Positions 24,728-33,199 of a stretch of 64,000 nt of DNA are shown one piece after another. The stretch lies in contig NZ_LN879468.1 in the NCBI RefSeq assembly GCF_001403635.1, forward strand, positions 372,001 through 436,000, in the 5' to 3' direction. The notes beneath the pieces were generated by a model, which worked only from the letters and a program-made list of their open reading frames with translations, was not told where the DNA came from and ran no database searches. Each line of letters starts with the position of its first letter. Positions within the stretch are counted from its first letter, which is position 1. Both the position numbers and the translations under genes were made by a program. Source of the DNA: Clostridium massiliamazoniense. GTDB taxonomy: Bacteria; Bacillota; Clostridia; Clostridiales; Clostridiaceae.

Positions 24728-25756
24728 TTATTGATACTCTTGATCTGGCAGAGTTTTATTTCCGTAGATAAAGTCATATAAGTTTTGATTAGTTTCTTCT
24801 TGATTAAATGTTAAGAACCATAAGCCATTTATAGTTTTACCAATACAGTTACTGTCAACAGGAACTCTAGCTTTAATTATAGAACTAGAACCAGTAGCAA
24901 GTATTTGTTCACCAAATTGCCAAATTTGTGAATCGCTCATGTTTGTTTCAAGAGCAGGAGCAATTTTATTTAATAACTCAGGATATTCACTTACTGGACT
25001 AGACTTAACTTTTTGGAATAATTGTTCTATTACAGTTCTTTGTCTGTAAGTTCTAGCATAGTCACCACCAGTATTATGTCTTATTCTTAAGTAAGCCATT
25101 GTTTGTATACCATTTAATGTTTGAAGACCTGGTTTATCTATAGGTGGTGCATCAGGCATATGATCTAAAGTTTTTAATTGATCATATGGAGATTGTATAG
25201 CTTTAACTTCAGCTGGACTCAAGTTAACTTGAATTCCACCTAATGAATTTATTATATCAGGTAAAGTAGTAAAGTTAACACTTATAAAGTTATGTATGTT
25301 TAAGTGATAATCTTCATTTAAAGTTTTCATAGCCAATTGAGGACCACCATAGTAATAAGCAGAGTTTACTTTACCCATACCATGTCCTGGAATTGGAACT
25401 AAAGAATCTCTTAGTATAGAAACTAGTTTTAATTGATGAGTAGTGTCATTAACAGACATAACCATTATAGCATCTGATCTACCAGGTACCCCTTCAGGTT
25501 CATCGACACCAAATAAATAAATATTATGCACACCAGTAAATTTAGAAAGATTTTGATCTACAGAGTTACTTATTCCTAAATCATTCTGGTTAATATTTAC
25601 CCTGTTTATTTTTCCTAAATAATGTTCGACTACAAAATAACTAGAACATAGTAAAACAATTATTGCTACTATGATGATTATAACAGTTATTATAGCAGTT
25701 TTTTTCTTATTAGATTTATTTTGTTGTCTTCGATTGGGTTTTTTATCTTTTGTCAT
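24728..25756 (-). CDS. LytR-CpsA-Psr (LCP) family cell-wall ligase
   Basis: This 342-residue protein has a Lys/Arg-rich cytoplasmic N-terminus, one TM helix (about 21-45), and an extracellular LCP domain with IYLFGVDEPEGVPGRSDAIM, SILRDSLVPIPGHG, KVNSAYYYGG and LRIRHNTGGDYARTYRQR. LCP proteins transfer polyprenyl-linked wall glycopolymers to peptidoglycan; the Arg/Asp residues that bind pyrophosphate are in these motifs. ATG 25756 follows GGAGAGGAA. Usual family length. Confidence 0.93.
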   Translation of the reverse strand: MTKDKKPNRRQQNKSNKKKTAIITVIIIIVAIIVLLCSSYFVVEHYLGKINRVNINQNDLGISNSVDQNLSKFTGVHNIYLFGVDEPEGVPGRSDAIMVMSVNDTTHQLKLVSILRDSLVPIPGHGMGKVNSAYYYGGPQLAMKTLNEDYHLNIHNFISVNFTTLPDIINSLGGIQVNLSPAEVKAIQSPYDQLKTLDHMPDAPPIDKPGLQTLNGIQTMAYLRIRHNTGGDYARTYRQRTVIEQLFQKVKSSPVSEYPELLNKIAPALETNMSDSQIWQFGEQILATGSSSIIKARVPVDSNCIGKTINGLWFLTFNQEETNQNLYDFIYGNKTLPDQEYQ

Positions 25757-26034
25757 AAAAAATTCCTCTCCATTTTAAAATGTTAACTTTTTGTTAATAA
25801 AAATAAAACAAAAAGTAAATTAGTTGTTAATCAACTGTAATACATTATAAACTCATATTTTTAAGTAAATGTTACAAAAAGTTTAAGATTAAAAGATTTT
25901 TATTAATATAATATTTCCAATAAAGGAATTATAAAATAATTAGCTGTAAATAAAATATATATGATTTGTTAATATTAAAAAAATAATATACTATAGAATT
26001 AACTACTATAAATTTAATTTAATAATAAAATGAA

Positions 26035-26068
26035 AATTTCCTAGGAAATAATTGAATAAAATTATTTC
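26035..26068. other. Palindromes upstream of the Asn-rich protein gene
   Basis: A perfect palindrome ATTTCCTAGGAAAT (26035-26048) overlaps a hairpin GAAATAATT/AATTATTTC (26045-26068). They lie in the 410-bp gap 25757-26166, which is otherwise very AT-rich and holds no gene. They could be an operator or a remnant terminator. Confidence 0.35.
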
Positions 26069-26166
26069 AATGCATTTTATTATGTTAAAAATAAAATAAA
26101 TTGATATAATTAAATGTATAATTTTTAATTATAAATGATTTAATTTATATATCAAGGAGAATATTA

Positions 26167-27378
26167 ATGAAAAAAGTAAAAAAGAAAGTTATTATAGTAG
26201 CTTTAATTGGAATTGGAATTACATTTGTTTCTATAGATTGGAATAGAATTATTATTGGAAATTTTAATTCACATATAAAAAATCAATTACGAATAGCTGA
26301 AATGGAATCCAATTCTAATAATCAATATATGTCCTTTGGAGAAAATATGGTAGTTAACTATAGTGGGCAAATAGAAAATAAAGGTCAAATATATAACGAA
26401 TTAGTGGCTAGTGCTAATAATATTTTAGCTAAAAATGGAATATATTTATCAAATGATATAATCAAAGTAGATTTTAATGATATAAAAGTAATGAGTGGAA
26501 TTAAATACTATCCTGTTGAAGTTTATACAATAAATGATAGTACAAAAAGAGAACTAAAATACTCCTTTTATATAAGTTTAGATTCTAATATAATGCCTAA
26601 TGAAGATTCTAATGAAAAAATTGGAATAAATAATTCTATAAGTATGGTTAATGATTTTGGGAATAATAGTCAAGTAAATTCAACTTATGATTTAAATAGT
26701 AGTGAAATAAATAATTATAACAATAATGAAATGTTCACTGATCAACAAAAGAAATTATACTATAAATTATGTGAAATGGCAGAGTTAAATATATTTGGTA
26801 CAACTTATGTAAATGGTTATAATTTTGTAACAAATATGGCAACACCTATAAATTATAATGGAAGTAGCTATTATGAAATATTAATGTATAATAATAATCT
26901 TAGAAATAGCGAAAATGGTGGATTATTATATAAATTTTTTATGACTGCTAGTGGGAATATAGTTCCATATACTGATATAAGTGTTACTTCTAATAATACA
27001 ACTGAAAATAACAATAACAACAATAATAATAATAATTCAAAAGCTAATATAAAAGCTAATATAAAAGCTAATATAAAAGCTAATGGGAATGCTAATAATA
27101 AATCCACCGATATAAAAGAAAATACAACTTCTAATAGTAAAGATAATCAAAATAAAAATAAATTCAGTAAGAACTTGAGTAATAATCTTTATAAATTAGT
27201 TATAGAATATGAAAATTTAATGCTTAGTAATAAAACTTATAAATTCAATATAAACTCTGAAAAGGAAATAAAAGGAGTTAAATATTATAATATAAAAATA
27301 ACTGGCGATAATAATTTTATAGATAATTTTTATATAACAGATAATGGTGAAATTTATAAAGATTTAAGCAAATCATAA
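26167..27378 (+). CDS. Membrane-anchored Asn-rich protein with three similar domains
   Basis: This 403-residue protein has an N-terminal uncleaved signal/TM anchor (VIIVALIGIGITFVSI) and an extracellular remainder. Three segments of about 70 residues resemble each other: about 75-155 (GIKYYPVEVYTI...FYISLDSNIMPNED), 195-270 (GSSYYEILMYN...FFMTASGNIVPYTD) and 340-402 (GVKYYNIKITG...FYITDNGEIYKD). The pattern is a helix followed by a beta unit ending in a D/N-G/N-x-I turn. Between the second and third lies a poly-Asn run and KAN-I tandem repeats. I do not recognise the family. ATG 26167 follows AAGGAGA. Confidence 0.72.
   Translation: MKKVKKKVIIVALIGIGITFVSIDWNRIIIGNFNSHIKNQLRIAEMESNSNNQYMSFGENMVVNYSGQIENKGQIYNELVASANNILAKNGIYLSNDIIKVDFNDIKVMSGIKYYPVEVYTINDSTKRELKYSFYISLDSNIMPNEDSNEKIGINNSISMVNDFGNNSQVNSTYDLNSSEINNYNNNEMFTDQQKKLYYKLCEMAELNIFGTTYVNGYNFVTNMATPINYNGSSYYEILMYNNNLRNSENGGLLYKFFMTASGNIVPYTDISVTSNNTTENNNNNNNNNNSKANIKANIKANIKANGNANNKSTDIKENTTSNSKDNQNKNKFSKNLSNNLYKLVIEYENLMLSNKTYKFNINSEKEIKGVKYYNIKITGDNNFIDNFYITDNGEIYKDLSKS
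27039..27084 (+). repeat. 12-bp tandem repeat in the Asn-rich gene
   Basis: The unit AAAAGCTAATAT occurs 3.8 times in a row and encodes the ANIK repeats. It follows an AAT/AAC run coding for poly-Asn, so the length of this linker could vary by slippage without loss of frame (12 bp = 4 codons). Confidence 0.85.
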
Positions 27379-27481
27379 AATAAAGTTTAATATAGTTTGA
27401 ATTTATTAGTGCACGCTTAAACTTTTAAAGGCAGTAACTTTAAGTCATAGACTTATAAACATACAATTAGATTTTAAGTAG

Positions 27482-27612
27482 TTTATCTGATAATCAGTGC
27501 TTGAAATATTCAAATTTTCTATAAGCTGGAGATAAATAGATACGCATCTCTAGATAAGTCCCACTAAAATTCAGATAGAGTCAAAATTCTATCTGAATGA
27601 AATCTTAATTTA
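27482..27612 (-). repeat. Repeat B element (diverged)
   Basis: In inverse orientation this shows TTTATCTGATAATC, AGCTGGAGATAAATAG, CATCTCTAGATAAG, CCCACTAAAATTCAG and the outer hairpin ATTCAGATAGAG/ATTCTATCTGAAT. It fills most of 27379-27703, which has no gene. Confidence 0.6.
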
Positions 27613-27703
27613 TTATAATATTAAATGTAAGTAGAGAAGTAATTATAGACTATAAAATATACTTATTATAGTTAAAAGTAAGAATCAATAAGGAGAGATT
27701 AAT

Positions 27704-28873
27704 ATGGAAAACTTAACATTATATAATCCAACTAATATATTTTTTGGTAGAAATGTTGAAGAGAAAGTAGGAGAAGAAATAAAAAAATACGGAAGTAAGG
27801 CTCTTTTACATTATGGAGAAGGAAGTATAAAAGAAAGTGGGCTTTATAGTAAAATATTAGAAATATTAAATAAAGCAGGTGTTCAATTAATAGAATTAGG
27901 TGGAGTAGAAAAAAATCCTAAATTAGAGTTAGTAAATAAAGGTATAGAATTCTGTAAAAAAAATAATGTTGATTTTATTTTAGCAGTAGGCGGTGGAAGC
28001 GTAGTAGATTCTGCTAAAGCTATAGCTTTAGGCGCTAATTATGATGAGGATGTTTGGGAGTTATTCGAAACTAAAGATGATAGTATAGAAGCTCTACCTA
28101 TAGGAATAGTTTTAACTAATCCAGGCTCAGGGAGTGAAGCAAGCAATTATGCTGTATTAACTAATGAAGATACAAAATCTAAAATTACATATATATCAAA
28201 TAGCCTATATCCTAAATTTTCATTTTTAAATCCAGAGTTATGTTTTACTTTAAATGAAAAGCAAATAGGTTCAGCTGTAGCAGAGATATTATCACATTTA
28301 ATAGAAAAGTACTTATTAAATACAAAGAACGTTGAAATAACAAATAGATTAATTGAAGGAACTATGAAAACTGTAATAAATAATGCTTATAAAGTAATTG
28401 AAAATAATACTAGTTACGAAGGGTTTTCAGAAATAATATGGTCAGGGGCTGTTGCTCAAAATGATATTTTATCAACAAGTACTTTAAAAAGGTTAGAAGA
28501 ACATAGTTTAGAAAATCAAATATGTGCTAATTATGACTTAGAACATGGAGAAATACTTTCAATAATGTATCCAGCTATAATGAAGTTTTTAGCTAAAACA
28601 TATGGTGATAGAATAGCTCAATTAGGTAGAAGAGTATTTAAAGTCACTGGTGAAAATTTATCTATAGAAGAGATGGCTATTGAAACAGCTAAAAAATTAG
28701 AAGAGTTCTATGCTTCTATAAATATGCCTACAAAATTATCAGAGCTTGGTGTAAAAGAAGAAGAACTATTAGAGATTATTAATAAAATGACTAATAACGG
28801 AAATACAACAGTAAATGAATTCTTAGAGCTTAACAAAGAGGATATTTATAATATTTATAAATTAGCATTTTAA
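27704..28873 (+). CDS. Iron-containing alcohol dehydrogenase-like protein with altered active site
   Basis: This 389-residue group III (Fe-type) dehydrogenase has the nucleotide motif AVGGGSVVDSAKAIA (94-108). Aligned to YqhD/FucO-type enzymes by spacing, the metal ligands are Glu194 (normally Asp), His198, His267 and His281 (DLEHG). The conserved His four residues after the third ligand is Asn271 here (HSLENQ). A typical member would be a butanol or lactaldehyde-type dehydrogenase. With these two changes, metal choice or activity may differ, but this is inference. ATG 27704 follows AAGGAGAG. A perfect terminator follows. Confidence 0.85.
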   Translation: MENLTLYNPTNIFFGRNVEEKVGEEIKKYGSKALLHYGEGSIKESGLYSKILEILNKAGVQLIELGGVEKNPKLELVNKGIEFCKKNNVDFILAVGGGSVVDSAKAIALGANYDEDVWELFETKDDSIEALPIGIVLTNPGSGSEASNYAVLTNEDTKSKITYISNSLYPKFSFLNPELCFTLNEKQIGSAVAEILSHLIEKYLLNTKNVEITNRLIEGTMKTVINNAYKVIENNTSYEGFSEIIWSGAVAQNDILSTSTLKRLEEHSLENQICANYDLEHGEILSIMYPAIMKFLAKTYGDRIAQLGRRVFKVTGENLSIEEMAIETAKKLEEFYASINMPTKLSELGVKEEELLEIINKMTNNGNTTVNEFLELNKEDIYNIYKLAF

Positions 28874-28881
28874 ACAAAAAA

Positions 28882-28909
28882 GGGATGTATCTAAATTTAG
28901 ATACATCCC
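28882..28909. terminator. Bidirectional terminator (perfect 28-bp palindrome)
   Basis: GGGATGTATCTAAA is followed immediately by its exact complement, with A-rich sequence before and AATT after. It separates the convergent dehydrogenase and Met-rich genes. The GATGTATC/GATACATC core is the same as in the terminal hairpin of repeat A. Confidence 0.8.
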
Positions 28910-28922
28910 AATTAAATTTATT

Positions 28923-29513
28923 TTACCAAAATCCATCTCCGCCATCGAACATGTCATCAACTAACTCACCGGCAACATCACCAGCTATGTTTCCAAGAAT
29001 ATCAGCTTCAATCATTGTTGTAACTGGGTTAGAACCAAACATTCCACCACCCATGCCCATTGGAGCACCGTAATTCATGTTGTTATAACCATATCCAGGA
29101 TTTCCATAAGAGTTGTACATTTCATTTCTTTGCATCATTTCTCTTTGTTGGTTTAGCATTTGCTGCTGAGACATTCTTCTTTCTTGTTCGGCTCTTTTCA
29201 TATAATTTATTCTATCTTCAAATCTTCTTTGTTCTTCTATTCTTTGTTCGGGAGATAAAGTCATCATTCTTTCATTATGAAATCTTTCTTCTTGCATTAG
29301 TTGTTCACGAAATCTTTGTTGAGCCATTTGTTCTCTTTGCATGAACTCTTGTTCCATCATTTGATTTCTTCTAAGAGCATCATTGTGAGCCATTTGTTCT
29401 CTTTGCATCATTTCTCTTTGCATCATTTGTTCTCTTTCCATTTCGTTTCTTATTATTCTTCCTTCAACTTCACCTTCAACGAAACCTTCAAATATATCAC
29501 CAAAAAGACCCAT
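28923..29513 (-). CDS. Met/Gln/Arg-rich coiled-coil protein of unknown function
   Basis: This 196-residue protein has 26 methionines (about 13%) by my count. Residues about 22-130 form a highly charged helical stretch with recurring QREQM, MMQRE and NQMM units, likely a long coiled coil. The N-terminus (GLFGDIFEGFVEGEVEG) and C-terminus (IEADILGNIAGDVAGELV) are glycine-spaced and amphipathic. A Tyr/Asn/Gly/Met-rich segment (about 131-160) separates them. There is no signal peptide. ATG 29513 has a perfect AAAGGAGG; the frame continues upstream but without a ribosome binding site. I do not recognise the family. It could be a membrane-remodelling or methionine-oxidation-buffering protein, but this is a guess. 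Confidence 0.78.
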   Translation of the reverse strand: MGLFGDIFEGFVEGEVEGRIIRNEMEREQMMQREMMQREQMAHNDALRRNQMMEQEFMQREQMAQQRFREQLMQEERFHNERMMTLSPEQRIEEQRRFEDRINYMKRAEQERRMSQQQMLNQQREMMQRNEMYNSYGNPGYGYNNMNYGAPMGMGGGMFGSNPVTTMIEADILGNIAGDVAGELVDDMFDGGDGFW

Positions 29514-29788
29514 GTCGATTCCTCCTTTGTAAAACTCTCCTGTAATTGTGAGTTTAATAAAATAATTAATAAGCATTTCACTTATTGAATAAATTTTATC
29601 ACCTAAATAGAAATATATCAATATAATATTTTAGATATATTTTTATTTATATATTCAATTTGGAATATATAGCAATAAAAAGTAAATAAATTTAAATTTT
29701 TATTATATATTCCATAGGGAATAGAGATTTATATTATTAATGATAGTATTATTTTAATGTAAGAATATTAGAGCAGTAATTTAAAGGG

Positions 29789-29913
29789 TTTATCTTATAG
29801 CTAGAGACTGTAGTATTCGTATAAGTAGGAGATAAACAGTCTCACGTTTCTAGATAACGACCACTAAGCATTTAGATGGAGTCAAAACTTTACCTGAATT
29901 AAGTCTACGTTTA
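29789..29913 (-). repeat. Repeat B element
   Basis: In inverse orientation this is a close match to the copy at 41650: TTTATCTTATAGCTAGAGAC, TACTTATACGA counterpart, CTCACGTTTCTAGATAACG, CCACTAAGCATTTAGATGGAG and TAAGTCTACG. It lies within the 624-bp gap 29514-30137; the rest of that gap is AT-rich with no gene seen. Confidence 0.8.
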
Positions 29914-30137
29914 TGTATTATATATTTTAGGTTTTAAGTTAAAGGAAGATAATAGATAATAATGAAAATAAGATGTAGGAAATGTAATTTAATGTTTATA
30001 TGAAATATATTATTTTAGGTAATTAATAAAATTTAATTTTTTTAAAATTTACTATAGAATTATAACCTTAAATGGTAGTAAAATAATATGTAAGGTGTTT
30101 AACTTATGCGATATTTATTTTTAGAAGGGAAAGAAAA

Positions 30138-31133
30138 ATGGAGAAATTTTTAAGTATTATTATACCAATGTACAATAGTGCAGATCACATAAATAAAACT
30201 TTAGAAAGTTTAAATAATGAAAATGATATAGATTTTGAGATAATATTAGTAGATGATGGTTCTACTGATGATAGCATAGCTGTTGCGGAGAATTATTTAA
30301 ATACTATGAAAGTAGGATATAAAATCTTAAAGGAACAACATAAGGGGCAAAGTCATGCTAGAAATAAAGGTATAGAAAATGCAAAAGGAAAATACATATT
30401 ATTTTTAGATTCTGATGATTTTATAAATGGTAATTTAGTTGAAGTAATAAAAAAGAATATTTTAGAAGATACAGAAATATTAGTATATGATTATTTAAGA
30501 GTAGACAAGAACTATGTTATTCTAGAAAATAAGGAACAAAAGTTTGACTATAAAGAAGGATATCATTTTGGGATAGATATATTTAATGCTTATAAAAATA
30601 ATGAATTAAGATTATGGACAGGAGCATTAGTTTATAGCAGAGAGTTCCTATTAAAAAATAATTTGAAATTTTTAGAAGGTGCTTATGCGGCGGAAGATTT
30701 AAACTTTATATTTAAAGCATTATTTAAGTCTAATAATGTAAAAGTTATAAAAGATGTATTGGTATATTACTATCAAAGAAAAGATTCCTTAACAAATAAG
30801 CCTGATATATTAAAAAATATAACAGTTATAGATTCTTTTGAAGATGTAGTTAAGTATATAAAAAGTAATTCATTATCAATTGATTTAGTGAATTCTATAG
30901 AAAAAGAATTTATACCTGAGCATATAATGTATCAAATTTGTGGTGCTTTAACTACGGATACGAAAAGTCAAGTTAAAGAAGCATTAAGAAAGTCTAAGGC
31001 AAGACAATATTTAAAAGCTATGAATAAGGAAAGTACTAGATATGGAAAAAGTGTATATACATGGGCTAAAATGGCTTCAATGATGCCAGGAATGTTTATG
31101 AATATATATATAAATAAAGCTGGAAAAAAATAA
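30138..31133 (+). CDS. Glycosyltransferase family 2
   Basis: This 331-residue GT-A fold transferase starts SIIIPMYNSADHINKTLESL and carries VDDGSTDDS (about 35-43) and LDSDDF (the DxD metal site, about 90-95), then YAAEDLNF, the usual catalytic-acid region. It has no TM helix except a weakly hydrophobic C-terminus. It would transfer a sugar from a nucleotide donor to a wall or capsule polymer; donor and acceptor are unknown. ATG 30138 follows AGAAGGGA. It stands alone, converging on the 3D-domain gene. Confidence 0.9.
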   Translation: MEKFLSIIIPMYNSADHINKTLESLNNENDIDFEIILVDDGSTDDSIAVAENYLNTMKVGYKILKEQHKGQSHARNKGIENAKGKYILFLDSDDFINGNLVEVIKKNILEDTEILVYDYLRVDKNYVILENKEQKFDYKEGYHFGIDIFNAYKNNELRLWTGALVYSREFLLKNNLKFLEGAYAAEDLNFIFKALFKSNNVKVIKDVLVYYYQRKDSLTNKPDILKNITVIDSFEDVVKYIKSNSLSIDLVNSIEKEFIPEHIMYQICGALTTDTKSQVKEALRKSKARQYLKAMNKESTRYGKSVYTWAKMASMMPGMFMNIYINKAGKK

Positions 31134-31163
31134 AAAAACTAGAGCAAAGGCTCTAGTTTTTTT
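31132..31163. terminator. Bidirectional terminator overlapping both stop codons
   Basis: AAAAAAACTAGAGC (31132-31145) and GCTCTAGTTTTTTT (31150-31163) form a 14-bp stem with a four-base loop. It starts at the stop of the glycosyltransferase and runs into the stop codon of the convergent 3D-domain gene. Confidence 0.9.
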
Positions 31164-32499
31164 ACCATTGTCCAGGATATGCAACTATATAAACAGTTAC
31201 AGGTCTTCTTCCCCATGAGTTACAAGCAGATTCTGAATTCATGTATAAATCTATAATATCTCCTTTAATAGCTCCACCTGTGTCTGAAGCTATAGCATAT
31301 CCATATCCAGGTATGTAAACTTTACTTCCTAGAGGGATTACGCTTGGGTCAACAGCTATTGTACTTATACCATTAGGATTTCTTACAGGTTTTAAACCCA
31401 TAGCAGTCAAAGTTCCACCAGTATAAGCAGTGGCAGTCATACTAAGTACTTTTTTATAGCCGTTAGTAGGGCTGTTGTTACTAGAGCTTGATCCGTTATT
31501 GGAATTACTACTAGAATTATTATTAGAAGTATTATTGTTAGAACTTGTATTATTATTAGAACTTACATTACTACTTTGTTGTGCTTCTTTTTGAGCTTGC
31601 TCCTGAGCTGCTTTTTGTTGAGCGGCTTTTTCTTGAGCTGCCTTTTCCTGAGCAGCTTTTTGTTGAGCTTCAATCTGCTGTATTTTACTATTACCAGTAT
31701 TTATAGCCGTCTTAGCAGTATTTATTACAGAATCAACACTAAGTTGTGGAAGTATCTCATTAAGAGAACTAACAGCAGACTTTAGTTGATCAATAGACGG
31801 ATTAGAAGAATTTATAATATCTACAGAGTAAGATATTAAAGAATTCTCATTTTCTGTAATAACTGATAATACAGAATTTCTTTGAGCATTAAGCTTGTCT
31901 ATTGTTGTCTTTTGACTTTCTTTCTTTTCATTTAAACTAGCCAAATTCTTTTCATTTTCAGCTTGTAAATTAGACAATTCCTGCTCTTTATTCTTCATAC
32001 TAGTCATGTCATTATTTAAAGTTTGTTTATTTTGATTCAAACCAGATATTAAGTTATCATCTAGACTAATTATTTTTCTATAAGCTTCTAGTCTAGAAAA
32101 GAAATCTGAAAGACTATTTGAACTGATTAAAAATGCTATTGGATTAAAATCAACTTCATTTTTATACATTGCAGCAAGTCTTACCCCTAAAATCTTTTGT
32201 TTGGCATCTATTTCTTTTTGTACATTATCTATTTGTGTTTTTGTTTCATTTATTTTTTGAGTTGTTTCTTGCATTTTTTCGTTATTTTCTTGAGTTTGTG
32301 CATTTAACTGCTCAATTTGAACATTCAAATCAGATAATTGTGCATTAAGGTCTAGTATTTCATTTCCTAGAGCCTTATATTTTGCCTTATTCTCTTGTAT
32401 ATTACTTGTAGTAGCGGTTTCTGGTGCAGCTAAAGCTTGTACACTTGTACCAACTACAATTGCCGAGGCAAGAGATAAAGACATAAATTTTTTAAACAT
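31162..32499 (-). CDS. Secreted 3D-domain protein with PcsB-like coiled coil
   Basis: This 445-residue secreted protein starts at ATG 32499 after AAGGAAGGAG; the frame extends 12 codons further. A signal peptide (about 1-24, VQALAA) is followed by a long coiled coil (about 30-240) like that of PcsB-type peptidoglycan hydrolase regulators. Next are KAAQE/KAAQQ tandem repeats, a Ser/Asn linker, and a C-terminal 3D domain named for its three Asp residues (TAVDPSVIPLGSKVYI-like, ASDTGG, GDIIDLYM). The 3D fold resembles the MltA/endolysin double-psi barrel lytic transglycosylases, so a role in wall cleavage is likely. A promoter and a short leader lie upstream. Confidence 0.9.
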   Translation of the reverse strand: MFKKFMSLSLASAIVVGTSVQALAAPETATTSNIQENKAKYKALGNEILDLNAQLSDLNVQIEQLNAQTQENNEKMQETTQKINETKTQIDNVQKEIDAKQKILGVRLAAMYKNEVDFNPIAFLISSNSLSDFFSRLEAYRKIISLDDNLISGLNQNKQTLNNDMTSMKNKEQELSNLQAENEKNLASLNEKKESQKTTIDKLNAQRNSVLSVITENENSLISYSVDIINSSNPSIDQLKSAVSSLNEILPQLSVDSVINTAKTAINTGNSKIQQIEAQQKAAQEKAAQEKAAQQKAAQEQAQKEAQQSSNVSSNNNTSSNNNTSNNNSSSNSNNGSSSSNNSPTNGYKKVLSMTATAYTGGTLTAMGLKPVRNPNGISTIAVDPSVIPLGSKVYIPGYGYAIASDTGGAIKGDIIDLYMNSESACNSWGRRPVTVYIVAYPGQW

Positions 32500-32585
32500 A
32501 AAAGTTAAAACTCCTTCCTTCAATTGCGAATTCACTGTTGTAACTTGGACAATATTTTTTATGACTTTTTTCGACTATGTTTTAT

Positions 32586-32615
32586 ATTATAACATAGAAG
32601 TACAAAAAAAGTGAA
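32586..32615 (-). promoter_or_regulatory. Probable promoter of the 3D-domain gene
   Basis: On the minus strand TTCACT (32615-32610) and TATAAT (32591-32586) are separated by 18 bases, about 85 bases before the start codon. The -10 lies within an inverted repeat CTATGTT/AACATAG. Confidence 0.5.
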
Positions 32616-32659
32616 ATGGAATTAAATAAAGGTTACAAAATAGTTACAAAAACTCGAGC

Positions 32660-32686
32660 TAAAGTTCGTATACGTATAGAACTTTA
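32660..32686. other. Inverted repeat in a long AT-rich gap
   Basis: TAAAGTTC (32660-32667) pairs with GAACTTTA (32679-32686) around GTATACGTATA. The gap 32500-33199 contains no gene. It is rich in A and T runs, with several CGTATA words (32668, 32729, 32762) and A-tracts of 5-9 bases up to about 32900. Confidence 0.4.
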
Positions 32687-33199
32687 ATGGTGAGATATGG
32701 GTGATAATTTATTATATATAGAGCAAAATACGTATAATAATTTTAAAAGAAATAAAAAAATTCGTATAAAAAAATTAAGTGGGATAATAAAAAAATTGAA
32801 CATACAAGTAAAATAAATTCAATTTATTTACTTAATTTAAAATAAAAGTATTAAAATTGAGTGAGAAAAAATAAAAAAAAAATTTGCGAAATATTAATAA
32901 TTTAAATTTATTATATATAAACATGAAAAAAGTTAGTTTTATAGTAAGTTTATAAAGAAAAGAATAGATTTTTCAATGATTTTTTGTAGTGGAAAATTTA
33001 ATAAAAAGAAAACTAACTTTATTAAGAAAATTAATTTTCTTAAGATTTTAAAAATAAAAAATAATTATAATTTAAGAGTTAATATTCGTATTTTATGAAA
33101 ATTAAAGAATAGAAAGTGCTTATTGATATTGTTTTTCATTTAAAATTAGATATAAATATAATAAAATGGTATAATTAATATTATATTGGGGTGAAGAAA

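Noticed and set aside
27704-28873. Loss of the third metal-ligand His in the iron-ADH relative
   Set aside because: Counting back from His281 shows the ligand aligns with His267, which is present; the substituted residue is the conserved non-ligand His position (Asn271).
29060-29588. Phe/Ser/Leu/His-rich frames opposite the Met-rich gene
   Set aside because: They are antisense shadows of Met/Gln/Arg/Glu codons; the minus frame has the ribosome binding site.
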